Assembly (NCBI RefSeq): GCF_902728265.1
Contig: NZ_CACVBR010000029.1
Coordinates: 1 to 45,673 of the forward strand
Direction: 5' to 3'
Origin: Chryseobacterium potabilaquae
GTDB lineage: Bacteria; Bacteroidota; Bacteroidia; Flavobacteriales; Weeksellaceae
DNA: 45,673 nucleotides
The position numbers and the translations under genes are program-made. Position 1 is the stretch's first letter, and every line of letters begins with the position of its first letter. Of this stretch, positions 7,048 to 15,901 are shown piece after piece. Below the pieces are notes generated by a model. That model was not told where the DNA came from. It made no database searches and saw nothing but the letters and a program-made list of their open reading frames with translations.

Positions 7048-8643
7048 TTAGTACTGGTTTTGTCTAATTTCTATTATAAGTTCATTTTTTGTAAGATCCT
7101 TTTTCCCCACAAGTTGAGCCTTTACACCTCCATTAATACCATCTTTGTCTTCCGCAGATTTTGCAATAGTGGACTGGATATCTTTATAATTATCAAACAG
7201 TTTAGTTCGAACCCCATACCCAATCCTCTGACTTCTATACGCTATATACGGATATTTATTATGATAGGTATGATCTTTTTCCTCAAATATAATATCATCA
7301 GCAGCATCCCCACCATTAAGGTCCATTTCCTTTATGGGACTTCCTTTATAGGTAAACTGCATTAAATTACTATTGTAAGAAAGTTTAATTAACTCTCCAC
7401 TGGCCAGATAGTAGGTACTGTGGTTGGGATTATCTTCTGTTCTGAAAATAATGGGAAGGACGGAATAGTCTACATTTTTTAAAACTAATGAATATTCATT
7501 ATCATTACATTCTTTATATTTAACATCTGTGTCAATGGTATAGGTAATGGATTCGTGTGTTTGGGTATCATTTGCTTTATATTCAATTATGGCCGGCATA
7601 TTATTTCTTGACACATCCGCTCCTTTTTCTAAAAAAGCGTGAATTTTTTCAGGATCACTAGCTACGTCTATTCCTAGTTTTGCATCTCCTCCAGATTGTT
7701 TTATCTTGATATTTGAATTTTTTAATGTGGAGGCATATGCCATTTTTTGTGATGCAGTAATATTTGATAAGGGAGTCTGATATGCAAATTTTAGAGCTTC
7801 TTCTACTTTTTTTCCCTCTTCATTTGATTCATAAAGCAAAGTATATACTCTTCCATAGCTTACTGCAGTAATATAGGCGGAATTTTGAATAGTTGAAGCT
7901 GAAACATCCTGAGTATACCATCCTTCCTCTCCTTGTAAATTTAAGGGAGACACCTGGGCGGTGAAAAACTCTTGTTTAAGTGTTACCGCATAATAAGTCT
8001 TATTAATATCAAAAGAGAGATTAAAAGCTGCTCCTGCTCCAATTCCGGTAGCTCCTGTATACCCTATATCTAGCCCCGCCTCTAAGGATCTCGTACTGGA
8101 AACCCTCTGTATTTCTACCGTATAATTAGCAGGAAATGAAGTTCCGGAAGCAAAATAATCTGCCAAAATATCTCCAATGGCTTCTTGAACAGTCGTAGAT
8201 CTGGGATTATTGACAATTCTATAAGATTTTTGAGTGGTACTAGTGGGTACTAAAAGACCATTTAGTTTTACTTCAATCTTATTTCTCTTTTGTGAGGAAA
8301 CAATGATGGGTTTTAAATCTCCCTCCATAATACTTTTTTTGTACACAATACTTCCAGGCCAAACCTCATTGGAGGGTTGAAGAGTCGAAAATGACTTAAA
8401 GAATTTTTTAAGAGACTCTCTTACTTCCTGGCAGCTATTGCTCCCCCTTTTGCTTCTTCTCCCAAAAGTATTTAAATAAATATTCTCTTTTGGTCCTCTT
8501 ATCAATTCATTTTTTTCAAATTTAACAATATTGTTATGCTTTTGCCTGGAATTGCTGTTTTTTGTATTTTCTACAATATAATCATCATTGCAGCTGCATA
8601 ACAAACTAGTAAAAGCTGCTACTAATAAACACTTTAGTTTCAT
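7048..8643 (-). CDS. CDC-like (thiol-activated cytolysin family) pore-forming lipoprotein
   Basis: A 531-aa predicted lipoprotein: signal LLVAAFTSLLCSC with lipid Cys near residue 18, then NDD, an acidic start often seen in surface-exposed Bacteroidota lipoproteins. The cytolysin core shows NEVWPGSIV (92-100), GLDIGYTGATGIGAGAA (about 190-206), KTYYAVTLKQEFFTAQVSP (about 215-233), YITAVSYGRVYT (257-268) and a GGDAKLG segment. These match the domain 1-3 core of cholesterol-dependent cytolysins, including regions that become membrane hairpins. The Trp-rich undecapeptide of classical CDCs is absent, so it belongs with the CDC-like (CDCL) group described in Elizabethkingia and relatives, where receptor binding differs and proteolytic activation is reported. 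It is transcribed leftward in tandem with the protein-glutaminase-like gene 272 bases upstream. The role is inferred to be membrane attack on competitors or host cells. Confidence 0.85.
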   Translation of the reverse strand: MKLKCLLVAAFTSLLCSCNDDYIVENTKNSNSRQKHNNIVKFEKNELIRGPKENIYLNTFGRRSKRGSNSCQEVRESLKKFFKSFSTLQPSNEVWPGSIVYKKSIMEGDLKPIIVSSQKRNKIEVKLNGLLVPTSTTQKSYRIVNNPRSTTVQEAIGDILADYFASGTSFPANYTVEIQRVSSTRSLEAGLDIGYTGATGIGAGAAFNLSFDINKTYYAVTLKQEFFTAQVSPLNLQGEEGWYTQDVSASTIQNSAYITAVSYGRVYTLLYESNEEGKKVEEALKFAYQTPLSNITASQKMAYASTLKNSNIKIKQSGGDAKLGIDVASDPEKIHAFLEKGADVSRNNMPAIIEYKANDTQTHESITYTIDTDVKYKECNDNEYSLVLKNVDYSVLPIIFRTEDNPNHSTYYLASGELIKLSYNSNLMQFTYKGSPIKEMDLNGGDAADDIIFEEKDHTYHNKYPYIAYRSQRIGYGVRTKLFDNYKDIQSTIAKSAEDKDGINGGVKAQLVGKKDLTKNELIIEIRQNQY

Positions 8644-8915
8644 TTAATGGTTTGATTTTTTAATATTTAATTGTATTAGTTTTTTGAATTTTTTTAATTT
8701 TTTAAAAATTCTAGAGTATAGACCTTAAGCCCGAATTTAATAGACCTGCATTCTTTAATTATTGCAAAGTTGAGTATAAGGGATATACTGATAAAATTTC
8801 ATAAATTTATCTTTTCGGTAAAATGCTCGATAAGCTATTTTATATTCAACTGTGCCCTCATGAGTGAGAAATTCTTACTCCTTCGGATAATAGTCCCGAA
8901 TACAATTTTTGAAAC

Positions 8916-9887
8916 TTAGTCCTTTAGATTATAATACCTGTTTAACGTACTGGTTGTTTTTGTATAGCAGTTATCATATTCGGGACTAAAACTAACACTA
9001 GATATTCTGTTTCTAAAATTTAAAAGTTTGTAATTACGACTCTCTGTAGTAAAAGCATTGGATAATTTATAAGGTTTTGAAGTCCCTTTCAACCCCCTAT
9101 TATCTAAACATTTACCTTCCCATTCTCCTATTGTCATAGGTTTATTTTGAAAAGCAGGATCAATTACGAGTTTCTTTCCATTTCTAAGCTTTACCGCTAT
9201 AGTTACGTGCCACCCCCAATTAATTACTTTATTTTCTTCGGTTATAGCTCTTAAATTACCAAATAACCAAATTTTTTCACATTTATACCCCTTGTAAATT
9301 AGTATCTGCCGCATTCTATGCGCTCTTGCATAACATCCATCAACTCTATATTTAAAGTTGGGGAGCCCTGATGATAATAATTTTTGATTTTGAATAGACC
9401 AAAGTGGAATAGAGGGGTAGTTTGTTACAGAAGAAATAGAAAGAGCAGTCACTAGCTGATATAGTACACTTTCATTTTCCACATCTCTAAGATGGCTATA
9501 TTCCACCTCTCTACAGATGGGTTCAAAGTAACGTTCTGCAGATAGTACTTCCTGTACATTAATAATAGAATTATTATTACTTGTAATCAGGAGCCTTTTT
9601 TCTCCTATCGCTTCACTTATTTTTTTTATGTACTCTTCATTTTGTTTATTATCTGGTATTATATAAAGAGAAGTATTAAGATCAAACAGGACATGATAGT
9701 TATTTCCTACTTTATTAATACTGATAGGAATCATATTATTCTTTTCTTTATTATGAGTTTCATAGCTTAAGGTCGGCTCTCTCTCCGTGTTGATATTATT
9801 CGTTTCATTCATATCCCTATCTTGGTTACAAGATATCAATGTCATCGTTATACCCCATATTAGGGTGGTAAAAAGTGTTTTTTTCAT
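8916..9887 (-). CDS. Protein-glutaminase-like secreted deamidase (lipoprotein)
   Basis: A 323-aa predicted lipoprotein (MTLISC, lipid Cys at 20, then NQDRD). The C-terminal half matches Chryseobacterium protein-glutaminase. The block DGCYARAHRMRQIL holds the candidate nucleophile Cys185, NWGWHVTIAV the His227 and LVIDPAF the Asp243, giving the papain-like Cys-His-Asp triad of the family. Such enzymes deamidate protein-bound glutamine to glutamate. Residues 30-170 form a pro-like region, as in the known enzyme, which is made as a proenzyme. The known protein-glutaminase is a soluble secreted enzyme, so lipid anchoring is unusual. It is upstream of the pore former on the same strand. The pair could work as a membrane-perforating protein plus a modifying enzyme, but this is inference. 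Confidence 0.85.
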   Translation of the reverse strand: MKKTLFTTLIWGITMTLISCNQDRDMNETNNINTEREPTLSYETHNKEKNNMIPISINKVGNNYHVLFDLNTSLYIIPDNKQNEEYIKKISEAIGEKRLLITSNNNSIINVQEVLSAERYFEPICREVEYSHLRDVENESVLYQLVTALSISSVTNYPSIPLWSIQNQKLLSSGLPNFKYRVDGCYARAHRMRQILIYKGYKCEKIWLFGNLRAITEENKVINWGWHVTIAVKLRNGKKLVIDPAFQNKPMTIGEWEGKCLDNRGLKGTSKPYKLSNAFTTESRNYKLLNFRNRISSVSFSPEYDNCYTKTTSTLNRYYNLKD

Positions 9888-11303
9888 AGGTTGTATTTAA
9901 ATTATTTACATTATTTTATTTTTTAATTAGACTAAATAAATTCAAAAAATTGAAAACAATTTCCCTCTCCACTATTCATTTTTTATTAATCGAAATATCA
10001 GAATTAACAATACTTAAATAACGCCTTTGACAAGGTATTGAAAGATTAGAGGAGATGGGTCTTTTATCTTTAGAAAACTTAATTTATCCTTAAAGTAGCT
10101 AGGTTTTGTTGTTTTAAATCAGTTAGGAGTGAGAGTAATTCTTATCTCTTTAATACAAAAAGAAACTAAAGTGAAATTTTTAATAATTTCCGTGGGACTT
10201 CTTTGAAAGAAAAAAACCATCTAGCCTTTAATATTATAATTACCAAGTCTATTTAGAACATGTCCTGTTCTCACGGAGTTTTGTATTTCCAAAAGAGTCA
10301 TCAATATATCTTCAATGTTGATTTTTATAAAAAGGCAATAGATGCTAGATTATTTTCCAAAACCAAAATGAAACGTACGTAGCTCGACTGAACCTCGGGT
10401 TTATAACAAATAATTTACTCTCCCTCATTGTAATTTTTTTGCAAAAAAACGACAACTATTTGGACTGTCAAAAATTATCAATCAAAAAATACGAAAAAGT
10501 GATGAATGTCATAAAAAATAATAATATCCACTTACAATTCACTTAATAGTGTTAAATTCGCAATAAAATTTACAAAATTATTGTTTTTTCATTTTTTAGT
10601 CTTTGTAAAAGGGCTTTATTTCGACCCAACACCCATAATGGAGATTTCAATAATGGGGGATATTTTTATTTACATAAGATAGAGGGGAAGTATAATTTTA
10701 ATCCATTAAATGATTAATAGGGATCGGCTCATTTCCTAAAATTAATAGGGTAGAGTCCCTTACCAATAAGAAGATAGTCTGATCTCCCATATTGAATAAT
10801 CAACATCCCTTTTTTTAATAAGGGAGTATGGGTAATGTGGAAATTTGGATACATTCTTTAATAGGCCATTTAATATCTTCCGACATTCCCTCTTCTTCTT
10901 CTGGCCCATTTCTTATTTCTTTCCATAAGGAATGCTTTTTTGATAATAGCTTATGAACTTTTTAATGAATTACTATTTCCTCCACACTTTTTGATACACT
11001 CCAAAAACTCTGTTTTTGAATATATAGAAGCATTTTTACAACACTCAGAGAAGGCATTTGGCTTTAGGAAATTTAACCATAAAAGAGTGTCAAAATTTAA
11101 TGTCTAATCAATCTAAACATGTAGCATAAAGAGTATATAAATGTTGTCTCCAAAGTAGTTGCCACTCCATCATTTCATCCTGCTTGTAAGAGGAAATAAA
11201 ATACCGCACAATATAATATATACCGTGTATTTTTGCTTACAATTATTATTTGTGTTTCAGTAAAATAAAATGTTTCTTCCGTTGAGAAAATGTAATGATT
11301 CTC
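9888..11303. other. 1.4-kb gap with glycosyltransferase debris
   Basis: There is no intact gene in this stretch. The part next to 9887 should hold the promoter of the deamidase lipoprotein. TAATTAGACTAAA at 9924-9936 resembles half of the inverted repeats flanking the recombinase promoter (12621 and 12826). A decayed GT2 fragment occupies about 10720-10945 on the minus strand. I recognise nothing in the remainder. Confidence 0.5.
10720..10945 (-). pseudogene. Decayed GT2 glycosyltransferase 3' fragment
   Basis: Read on the minus strand, this matches the last 75 or so codons of the GT2 genes at 5904 and 26050. The block rc(10867-10897) is nearly identical to GAAGAGGGAATGTCGGAAG and its flanks in copy 1. 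Further on come CTCCCTTATTAAAAAAA and GGGACTCTACCCTATTAA, aligned to the LYNINFRK end. The frame is broken by stops and indels and the 5' two thirds are missing. It may extend to about 11010 with weaker similarity. It is a relic of a third gene copy in inverted orientation. Confidence 0.75.
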
Positions 11304-12614
11304 TTAGAATAAATTTAAATTGGAATGTTTATTTCTTATATTTCTTTCTGTATATACTTTATCAAAATAGATACTTAAGCTTAAAATTCTTTCTTTGTCT
11401 ATAGTATTGATATACCGTAAGAACATTTGTTCGGAACTATGCCCCGTAGCTTGCATTAATAGAGGAGTAGGAATTTTACCATAAAAATTGGATGCAAAAC
11501 TCCTTCTTCCAATATGGCTTGAAATCACCTTCCACTTCTCAGTGTTTATTTCCCGGCTTCTGTATCCCATACGCTTTCTAACCTTAAGAGGCTCATCGAG
11601 GCCAGCCATTCTGGCAATTTCTTTAATAGCATCATTATACTGCTGAATATCCATTACTTTGGGAAAACTATTACCATTTCGTTGGAGGGTATTAACTACC
11701 ATAGGATGTAAAGGAAGAAGGATTTTTTTCTGTGTTTTTTGTTGGGTAAAGGAGATGCAGGGTTTTCCGCCAATCCTCGTTATTTTCTCTACGTTAAACT
11801 TCATAAAATCAGAAAATCGTTGTCCTGTATAGCAACTGATTAATAACCAGTCTCGAGCAGGTTGCAATGCTTCAGGAACCTGGGTGCTTTTAATTTGGAT
11901 AATTTCTTCTTCTGAAAGAGTGATTACAGTTTTTTGTTGTTTTTCTCTTCTAATTTCCAATTCTCTAACCCGAGTTCTAATTCCTTTTTTTTCCGCAAAA
12001 TTAAGAATGGTTTTTACAAAGTGAATACTTCTGTAAATCGTATTTTCACTATACTCTTCAGTTTGTCCGAATACAATAAAATCATTGATAAAATCACTAT
12101 TAATATTCTCCACATTCAGTCTTTCCATAAGAAATCCTTCAAAACGCTTGATTAATCTATAGAATACTAAATAACGCTTGTAAGTAGATTGACATATCAT
12201 TTCTTTTCTCGACTTGATATAATGCTTCATATAATAAAGCAGAGAGTTTTCATGATAGCTTTGTATCTTTTCAATACATATTTTATGGATTTCTGTAGAA
12301 AGTCCTCTTTGAGAAATTGTTTTTCTTTGCTGGAGTCTTTCTTTTATATATTCAGAAACCCTTACTTTAATATGATCGAGTATAGTATTGAGCTTTTTAT
12401 ACTTTTTAAGGTATATATTGACCGGACGCTGTTTGTTTTTATCCCATTGGTGGGGCTCTATCCGCAGAGAGGTTCTAAAAGAAAAAAAGTGGTCTTGTAG
12501 AGAAGCATCGGTAATGTTAAGATGAATATTTTTCAGGGTGCCTTTTTGGGGCAAAAAGAACTCAAAAGTCATTGTTGAATTTTTAAACGGATTAATTTTC
12601 AACAAATTTAACAT
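11304..12614 (-). CDS. Tyrosine recombinase/integrase (Bacteroidota type)
   Basis: A 436-aa site-specific recombinase. The N-terminal arm-type DNA-binding region (about 20-90) includes RIEPHQWDKNKQRPVN. A SAM-like core-binding domain follows (about 120-215). The catalytic domain is complete: R266 (CYTGQRFSDF), K293 (QQKTQKKI), H367-x-x-R370 (SSHIGRRSFASNF), H392 (TGHSSE) and nucleophile Y401 (LRYINT). Such enzymes integrate mobile elements or, in Bacteroidota, invert promoters of surface genes. No other phage or ICE genes are nearby, which favours a local recombination role. ATG at 12614 gives the longest frame; a start at codon 15 is possible. A promoter and 17-bp inverted repeats lie just upstream. 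Confidence 0.9.
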   Translation of the reverse strand: MLNLLKINPFKNSTMTFEFFLPQKGTLKNIHLNITDASLQDHFFSFRTSLRIEPHQWDKNKQRPVNIYLKKYKKLNTILDHIKVRVSEYIKERLQQRKTISQRGLSTEIHKICIEKIQSYHENSLLYYMKHYIKSRKEMICQSTYKRYLVFYRLIKRFEGFLMERLNVENINSDFINDFIVFGQTEEYSENTIYRSIHFVKTILNFAEKKGIRTRVRELEIRREKQQKTVITLSEEEIIQIKSTQVPEALQPARDWLLISCYTGQRFSDFMKFNVEKITRIGGKPCISFTQQKTQKKILLPLHPMVVNTLQRNGNSFPKVMDIQQYNDAIKEIARMAGLDEPLKVRKRMGYRSREINTEKWKVISSHIGRRSFASNFYGKIPTPLLMQATGHSSEQMFLRYINTIDKERILSLSIYFDKVYTERNIRNKHSNLNLF

Positions 12615-12620
12615 AATAAA

Positions 12621-12637
12621 TAGTTCTAACTAGACTA
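12621..12637 (+). repeat. Left copy of 17-bp inverted repeat flanking recombinase promoter
   Basis: TAGTTCTAACTAGACTA. Its reverse complement matches 12826-12842 at 16 of 17 positions. With its flanks (12617-12642 region) it is itself an imperfect palindrome with arms of about 10 bp around a central CTAACTAG-like core, a layout usual for tyrosine-recombinase crossover sites. It begins 7 bases upstream of the recombinase start codon. Confidence 0.6.
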
Positions 12638-12649
12638 CTTATTACAAGG

Positions 12650-12680
12650 CAAATATAGAATAAAATATTTAATCTGCAAA
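12650..12680 (-). promoter_or_regulatory. Candidate Flavobacterial promoter of the recombinase
   Basis: On the minus strand TATATTTG (complement of 12651-12658) fits the TAnnTTTG -7 consensus. A TTTG/TTG (complement of about 12677-12680) lies about 18 bases upstream, as expected for the -33 element. It points leftward into the recombinase gene and lies inside the inverted-repeat-bounded segment. Confidence 0.5.
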
Positions 12681-12688
12681 TAATAACC

Positions 12689-12714
12689 TATTGATTTTTA
12701 AAATGCTATCAATA
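12689..12714. promoter_or_regulatory. Possible operator palindrome
   Basis: TATTGAT (12689-12695) and ATCAATA (12708-12714) are exact inverted halves separated by 12 bases, just upstream of the candidate recombinase promoter. They could bind a dimeric regulator. No binding protein can be assigned. Confidence 0.3.
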
Positions 12715-12825
12715 AAAGTAAGGAATGATGGATCGTATTTCTTTTAAATAAAGGAAAATATAAAGTTCTCCTATTTTTAAAAAATAGAAAAAAAAAGTTG
12801 ATTTTCATTACGATATGCTACAAAT

Positions 12826-12842
12826 TAGTCTAGTTAGGACTA
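12826..12842 (-). repeat. Right copy of 17-bp inverted repeat flanking recombinase promoter
   Basis: TAGTCTAGTTAGGACTA, with TAGTC and GACTA arms around a 7-base centre. It is the inverted partner of 12621-12637 with one mismatch. The two copies bound about 190 bases that contain the leftward recombinase promoter. The right copy is about 290 bases upstream of the exported-protein operon at 13135. Inversion between the copies would point the promoter toward that operon. Confidence 0.6.
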
Positions 12843-13134
12843 CAAGAGTAAATAACAAAAATATATAAATAATGATTAAAAATATACTATTTCTTATAGA
12901 TGATAATTATAATGAGAACCACATCTTTTTTTAAAAACATCTAATGATAAGTAGGGATTGAATACAAAAACGCTTTGAAGATTCTTTTAACTTCTCGAGC
13001 TCTATGAACAATTATATTTTGATATTTTATTATTTCCCAATTAAATATCAGGTAGTAAATAAAGCTTATTATAAGAACAGAAAGCTAAAATTATTTTTCC
13101 ATTTATTTAACAATTATAAATAACACTTAAAACA
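12843..13134. other. Upstream region of the first 205-aa/FISUMP operon
   Basis: An AT-rich region of 290 bases with no gene. A near-match to the -7 box, TATATTTTG, is near 13016 with one extra T, so the native promoter of the operon is uncertain. Confidence 0.35.
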
Positions 13135-13752
13135 ATGAAAAAAACATTTATTATTCTTACAACAATTGTAAGTATGTACACCTTTGGTCAAGTGGGGATT
13201 AATACCAATACTCCTCAGTCTACCTTGGATATTGTGGGTAATACTTCTTCTGTAACTTCCCCCGCTGGGCTTCTTATTCCCCGTTTTACCGTAGCAGAAT
13301 TATCTGCTAGAGATAATGCTTATGGAGCTCCTCAAAATGGGGTACTCGTATTTGTTACTTCAGGTACAGGATCGTCAGGCAAAACTTCCGATATTACTGG
13401 AGCAGGGTTTTATTATTATGATAATATTTCTTCGAAATGGAAGGGAGTAGAAGGAAATTCGGGATCTTCTTCTTTTAATGTCACTACGGAACAAACTTCA
13501 GATTATACCCTATTAGCTACTGATAATTTTGTGAAACTTAAGCCTATAACTGCGGGACATACTTTAACCCTTCCTACTTCAGGAATTCCCGTGGGAAAAA
13601 CAATTTATGTTTCCAATGTCGGAAGTGAGACAATGGGGCTTGCTCCTATTCCACGCCATCCCTCCTTTAAGTTAGATGCAGGCATCTCTGGGATTTTGGT
13701 ATATCTAGGAGGAACGGGAAATGGTTCATGGGATTGGGTATCGGGATACTAA
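13135..13752 (+). CDS. Exported QVGINT-type 205-aa protein, copy 1
   Basis: A 205-aa secreted protein with a signal peptide (1-18) cleaved before QVGINTNTPQSTLDI. The family's N-terminal block runs about 20-110 (LLIPRFTVAELSARDNAYG, GVLVFVTSGTGSSGKTSDI, FYYYDNISSKWKGVEG). The C-terminal part has a beta-rich segment ending GNGSWDWVSGY. The function is unknown and no catalytic motif is seen. It is 31 bases upstream of a FISUMP gene. The same two-gene order with an identical 31-base spacer recurs at 19796, so the pair is a duplicated operon and the proteins probably work together at the cell surface. Confidence 0.78.
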   Translation: MKKTFIILTTIVSMYTFGQVGINTNTPQSTLDIVGNTSSVTSPAGLLIPRFTVAELSARDNAYGAPQNGVLVFVTSGTGSSGKTSDITGAGFYYYDNISSKWKGVEGNSGSSSFNVTTEQTSDYTLLATDNFVKLKPITAGHTLTLPTSGIPVGKTIYVSNVGSETMGLAPIPRHPSFKLDAGISGILVYLGGTGNGSWDWVSGY

Positions 13753-13783
13753 AATTTTAAATTAACAACACAATTATACTATA

Positions 13784-15724
13784 ATGAGAAATAAATTTAT
13801 TCATCTGGAAAAGCTATTTGCTCTATCCTTATTAATGGTAGGTACGTGTTTTTATGCTCAGATAAGAATCGCTAATAGTGCTACTAATCAGGCGGCATTA
13901 AGTAGCTCTGCTTTTATTGATGCTTCTTCTAATACTACCTTTAACTTATCTACTAACGTGGGAAAGGGATTATTATATCCTCGTATGGATTTAAGTACCT
14001 TTACTGCTTTTTCTGGAGCTCCTATAGGTATTCCTAATTCTTATCCCTATTATTATGATGGATTTATGGTATATAATACCGCAAGTAGTGGGGTAGCCGG
14101 TGTGGGTTCTACAGAAGGAACCTTATGTCAGGGGTTTTGGTATTACCAAAATTCCACGACTTCTATTAACGGTGGAACCTGGAGGCCTTTACGCCCTGAT
14201 ATATGTGCCATAGTAAATCCTGTAGTCACCACTCTTAACTGTAGTGGAGCCACCCACTTAGGGACTCTTACCCCAGGAACGGCTGCCTCGGGGGTTAGTA
14301 CGCAGATTCCATATACCGGAGGAAATGGTTCGAGTTATCCTTCTGGAGCACCCATAGCTTCTACAGGAGTAACGGGTCTTACGGCTACCCTCCAAGCAGG
14401 TACACTTGCTAATGGAAATGGGGCTTTAACATATACTATTACCGGCACCCCTTCTGGGGCGGGAACCGCAAGTTTTTCTATATCATTTGGAGGGCATACC
14501 TGTAGCTTTGCTAGAGAAGTAAATACTTCATCTAGCCTTACTTTTGATTGTAATAATGCTGTATTTACTCCCAGTACAATCACTGCAGGAACTTCTTATT
14601 CCGGAACATTAAAAATTCCTTACACAGGAGGAGATGGAGTTACTTCTTATGATAATTATGAGATACCGGGAAGTACCCATGGTTTAACGATTAAACGTGT
14701 TGCCGGTACTCTGGCTTCTGGGAATGGGACTATGGAATATACGGTTACAGGTAACAGTCCTACATCAGGCAATTTATCTATAACCGTGGGATTTTCAGGA
14801 TTTAATGCTACCTGTACAGTAACTAAAGAAATATTAGTTTCGCCGAATCCTGTTGTTACCAATCTCAATTGTGGTAGTAGTAGCTTTTCTCCAGCCACAA
14901 TCACTCAGGGAGAAGCTTATACAGGTATTTTAACAATTCCTTATACAGGAGGAAATGGAGCTTCTTATCCCGTAGATGATAAGGCCGTGGATGGGCTAAA
15001 TTTTCACCGAGCAGCCGGAATCTTATCTAATGGAAGTGGGAATTTAACCTATCTGGTTAGTGGAACTCCTGCTAACTCGGGAGCAATTACTATACCCATT
15101 AGTATAGGAAGCACCTCTTGTTCTGTTAATAAAACTGTTGCTTTTGGGAATTCTGTGGTAATGTGCGATGGAAAAAGATGGATGACTCATAATCTAGGAG
15201 GTAATACTAATTTAGATCCAGATGTACCTGTTGCTGGAATCCATGGGTCAAAATATCAATGGGGAAGATATACTCCTATTATGGACCAAAATACAGACCA
15301 AAACCCGGCTAATTCCTCCGGAGCGATTAGTGGATGGAATACCACTAGTGCCCCTAATGGAGCGTGGGGGGATAGTAAAACATCGAATGATCCATGTCCT
15401 TCTGGTTTTAAGGTTCCTACGGCTGGCCAATGGAATGTACTCGGCACTTGTGCTCATCACAGTGTAATGGGAAGTTTTTTTAATAGTCCTAATAATTATG
15501 GATCTGCTCTAGTTCTTACTAGTGGAAGTAATAAACTCACCCTTCCTGCTACCGGGTGGCGCATATCAAGTGGAGCATTGAATGACCGTGGAGGAAGTGG
15601 ACACTATTGGACTTCTACCTTTTTAGCGACAGCCGCCTCGGAATTTGGTTTCTCAGGGGCTACTATAACTTCGAACGCGGGCCTTCCTATTGATGGTATG
15701 GCGGTTCGTTGTATAGCAGAATAG
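13784..15724 (+). CDS. Exported FISUMP-domain surface protein (paralog B)
   Basis: A 646-aa secreted protein with a signal peptide (about 1-26, ending CFYAQ) and an N-terminal domain unlike paralogs A and D but shared with C. Three Ig-like repeats (roughly 148-246, 250-350 and 355-452) share the IPYTGGNG/IPYTGGDG core and a closing Cys. The FISUMP domain covers about 460-646 (WMTHNLGG, DPCPSGFKVPTAGQW). Its tail keeps the family frame ALNDRGGSGHYW and AVRCIAE, but the codons are ordinary AT-rich ones with no NNC bias, so it shows no sign of recent template-driven diversification. It carries one more repeat than the other paralogs. It is translated with the 205-aa protein upstream. The ligand is unknown. 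Confidence 0.85.
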   Translation: MRNKFIHLEKLFALSLLMVGTCFYAQIRIANSATNQAALSSSAFIDASSNTTFNLSTNVGKGLLYPRMDLSTFTAFSGAPIGIPNSYPYYYDGFMVYNTASSGVAGVGSTEGTLCQGFWYYQNSTTSINGGTWRPLRPDICAIVNPVVTTLNCSGATHLGTLTPGTAASGVSTQIPYTGGNGSSYPSGAPIASTGVTGLTATLQAGTLANGNGALTYTITGTPSGAGTASFSISFGGHTCSFAREVNTSSSLTFDCNNAVFTPSTITAGTSYSGTLKIPYTGGDGVTSYDNYEIPGSTHGLTIKRVAGTLASGNGTMEYTVTGNSPTSGNLSITVGFSGFNATCTVTKEILVSPNPVVTNLNCGSSSFSPATITQGEAYTGILTIPYTGGNGASYPVDDKAVDGLNFHRAAGILSNGSGNLTYLVSGTPANSGAITIPISIGSTSCSVNKTVAFGNSVVMCDGKRWMTHNLGGNTNLDPDVPVAGIHGSKYQWGRYTPIMDQNTDQNPANSSGAISGWNTTSAPNGAWGDSKTSNDPCPSGFKVPTAGQWNVLGTCAHHSVMGSFFNSPNNYGSALVLTSGSNKLTLPATGWRISSGALNDRGGSGHYWTSTFLATAASEFGFSGATITSNAGLPIDGMAVRCIAE

Positions 15725-15756
15725 CCCACTAGGACACCATCTCTTATAAATAGTAA

Positions 15757-15791
15757 TCCTCCCCCTGCTTAAATATGGGGAGGATATTATG
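15757..15791 (+). terminator. Hairpin after FISUMP B
   Basis: ATCCTCCCC and GGGGAGGAT form a 9-bp stem with a 12-base loop, 35 bases after the stop. The sequence is unrelated to the CCGGCGGC hairpin after paralogs A, C and D. A poor T-tract follows (ATTATG), so the strength is uncertain. Confidence 0.45.
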
Positions 15792-15901
15792 AAAGTCAAT
15801 TGATTGAATATAGGGAGGTGTGAGTAGAGATATAAAGGGGTAAGAAAACTTTTAATCTCCTCTTATTCCAAGATAAATATAAACTCTAAACACTAGATAA
15901 A

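Noticed and set aside
7048..8643. Classical cholesterol-dependent cytolysin
   Set aside because: The Trp-rich undecapeptide and Thr-Leu cholesterol motif of domain 4 are not found; the protein fits the CDC-like group instead.
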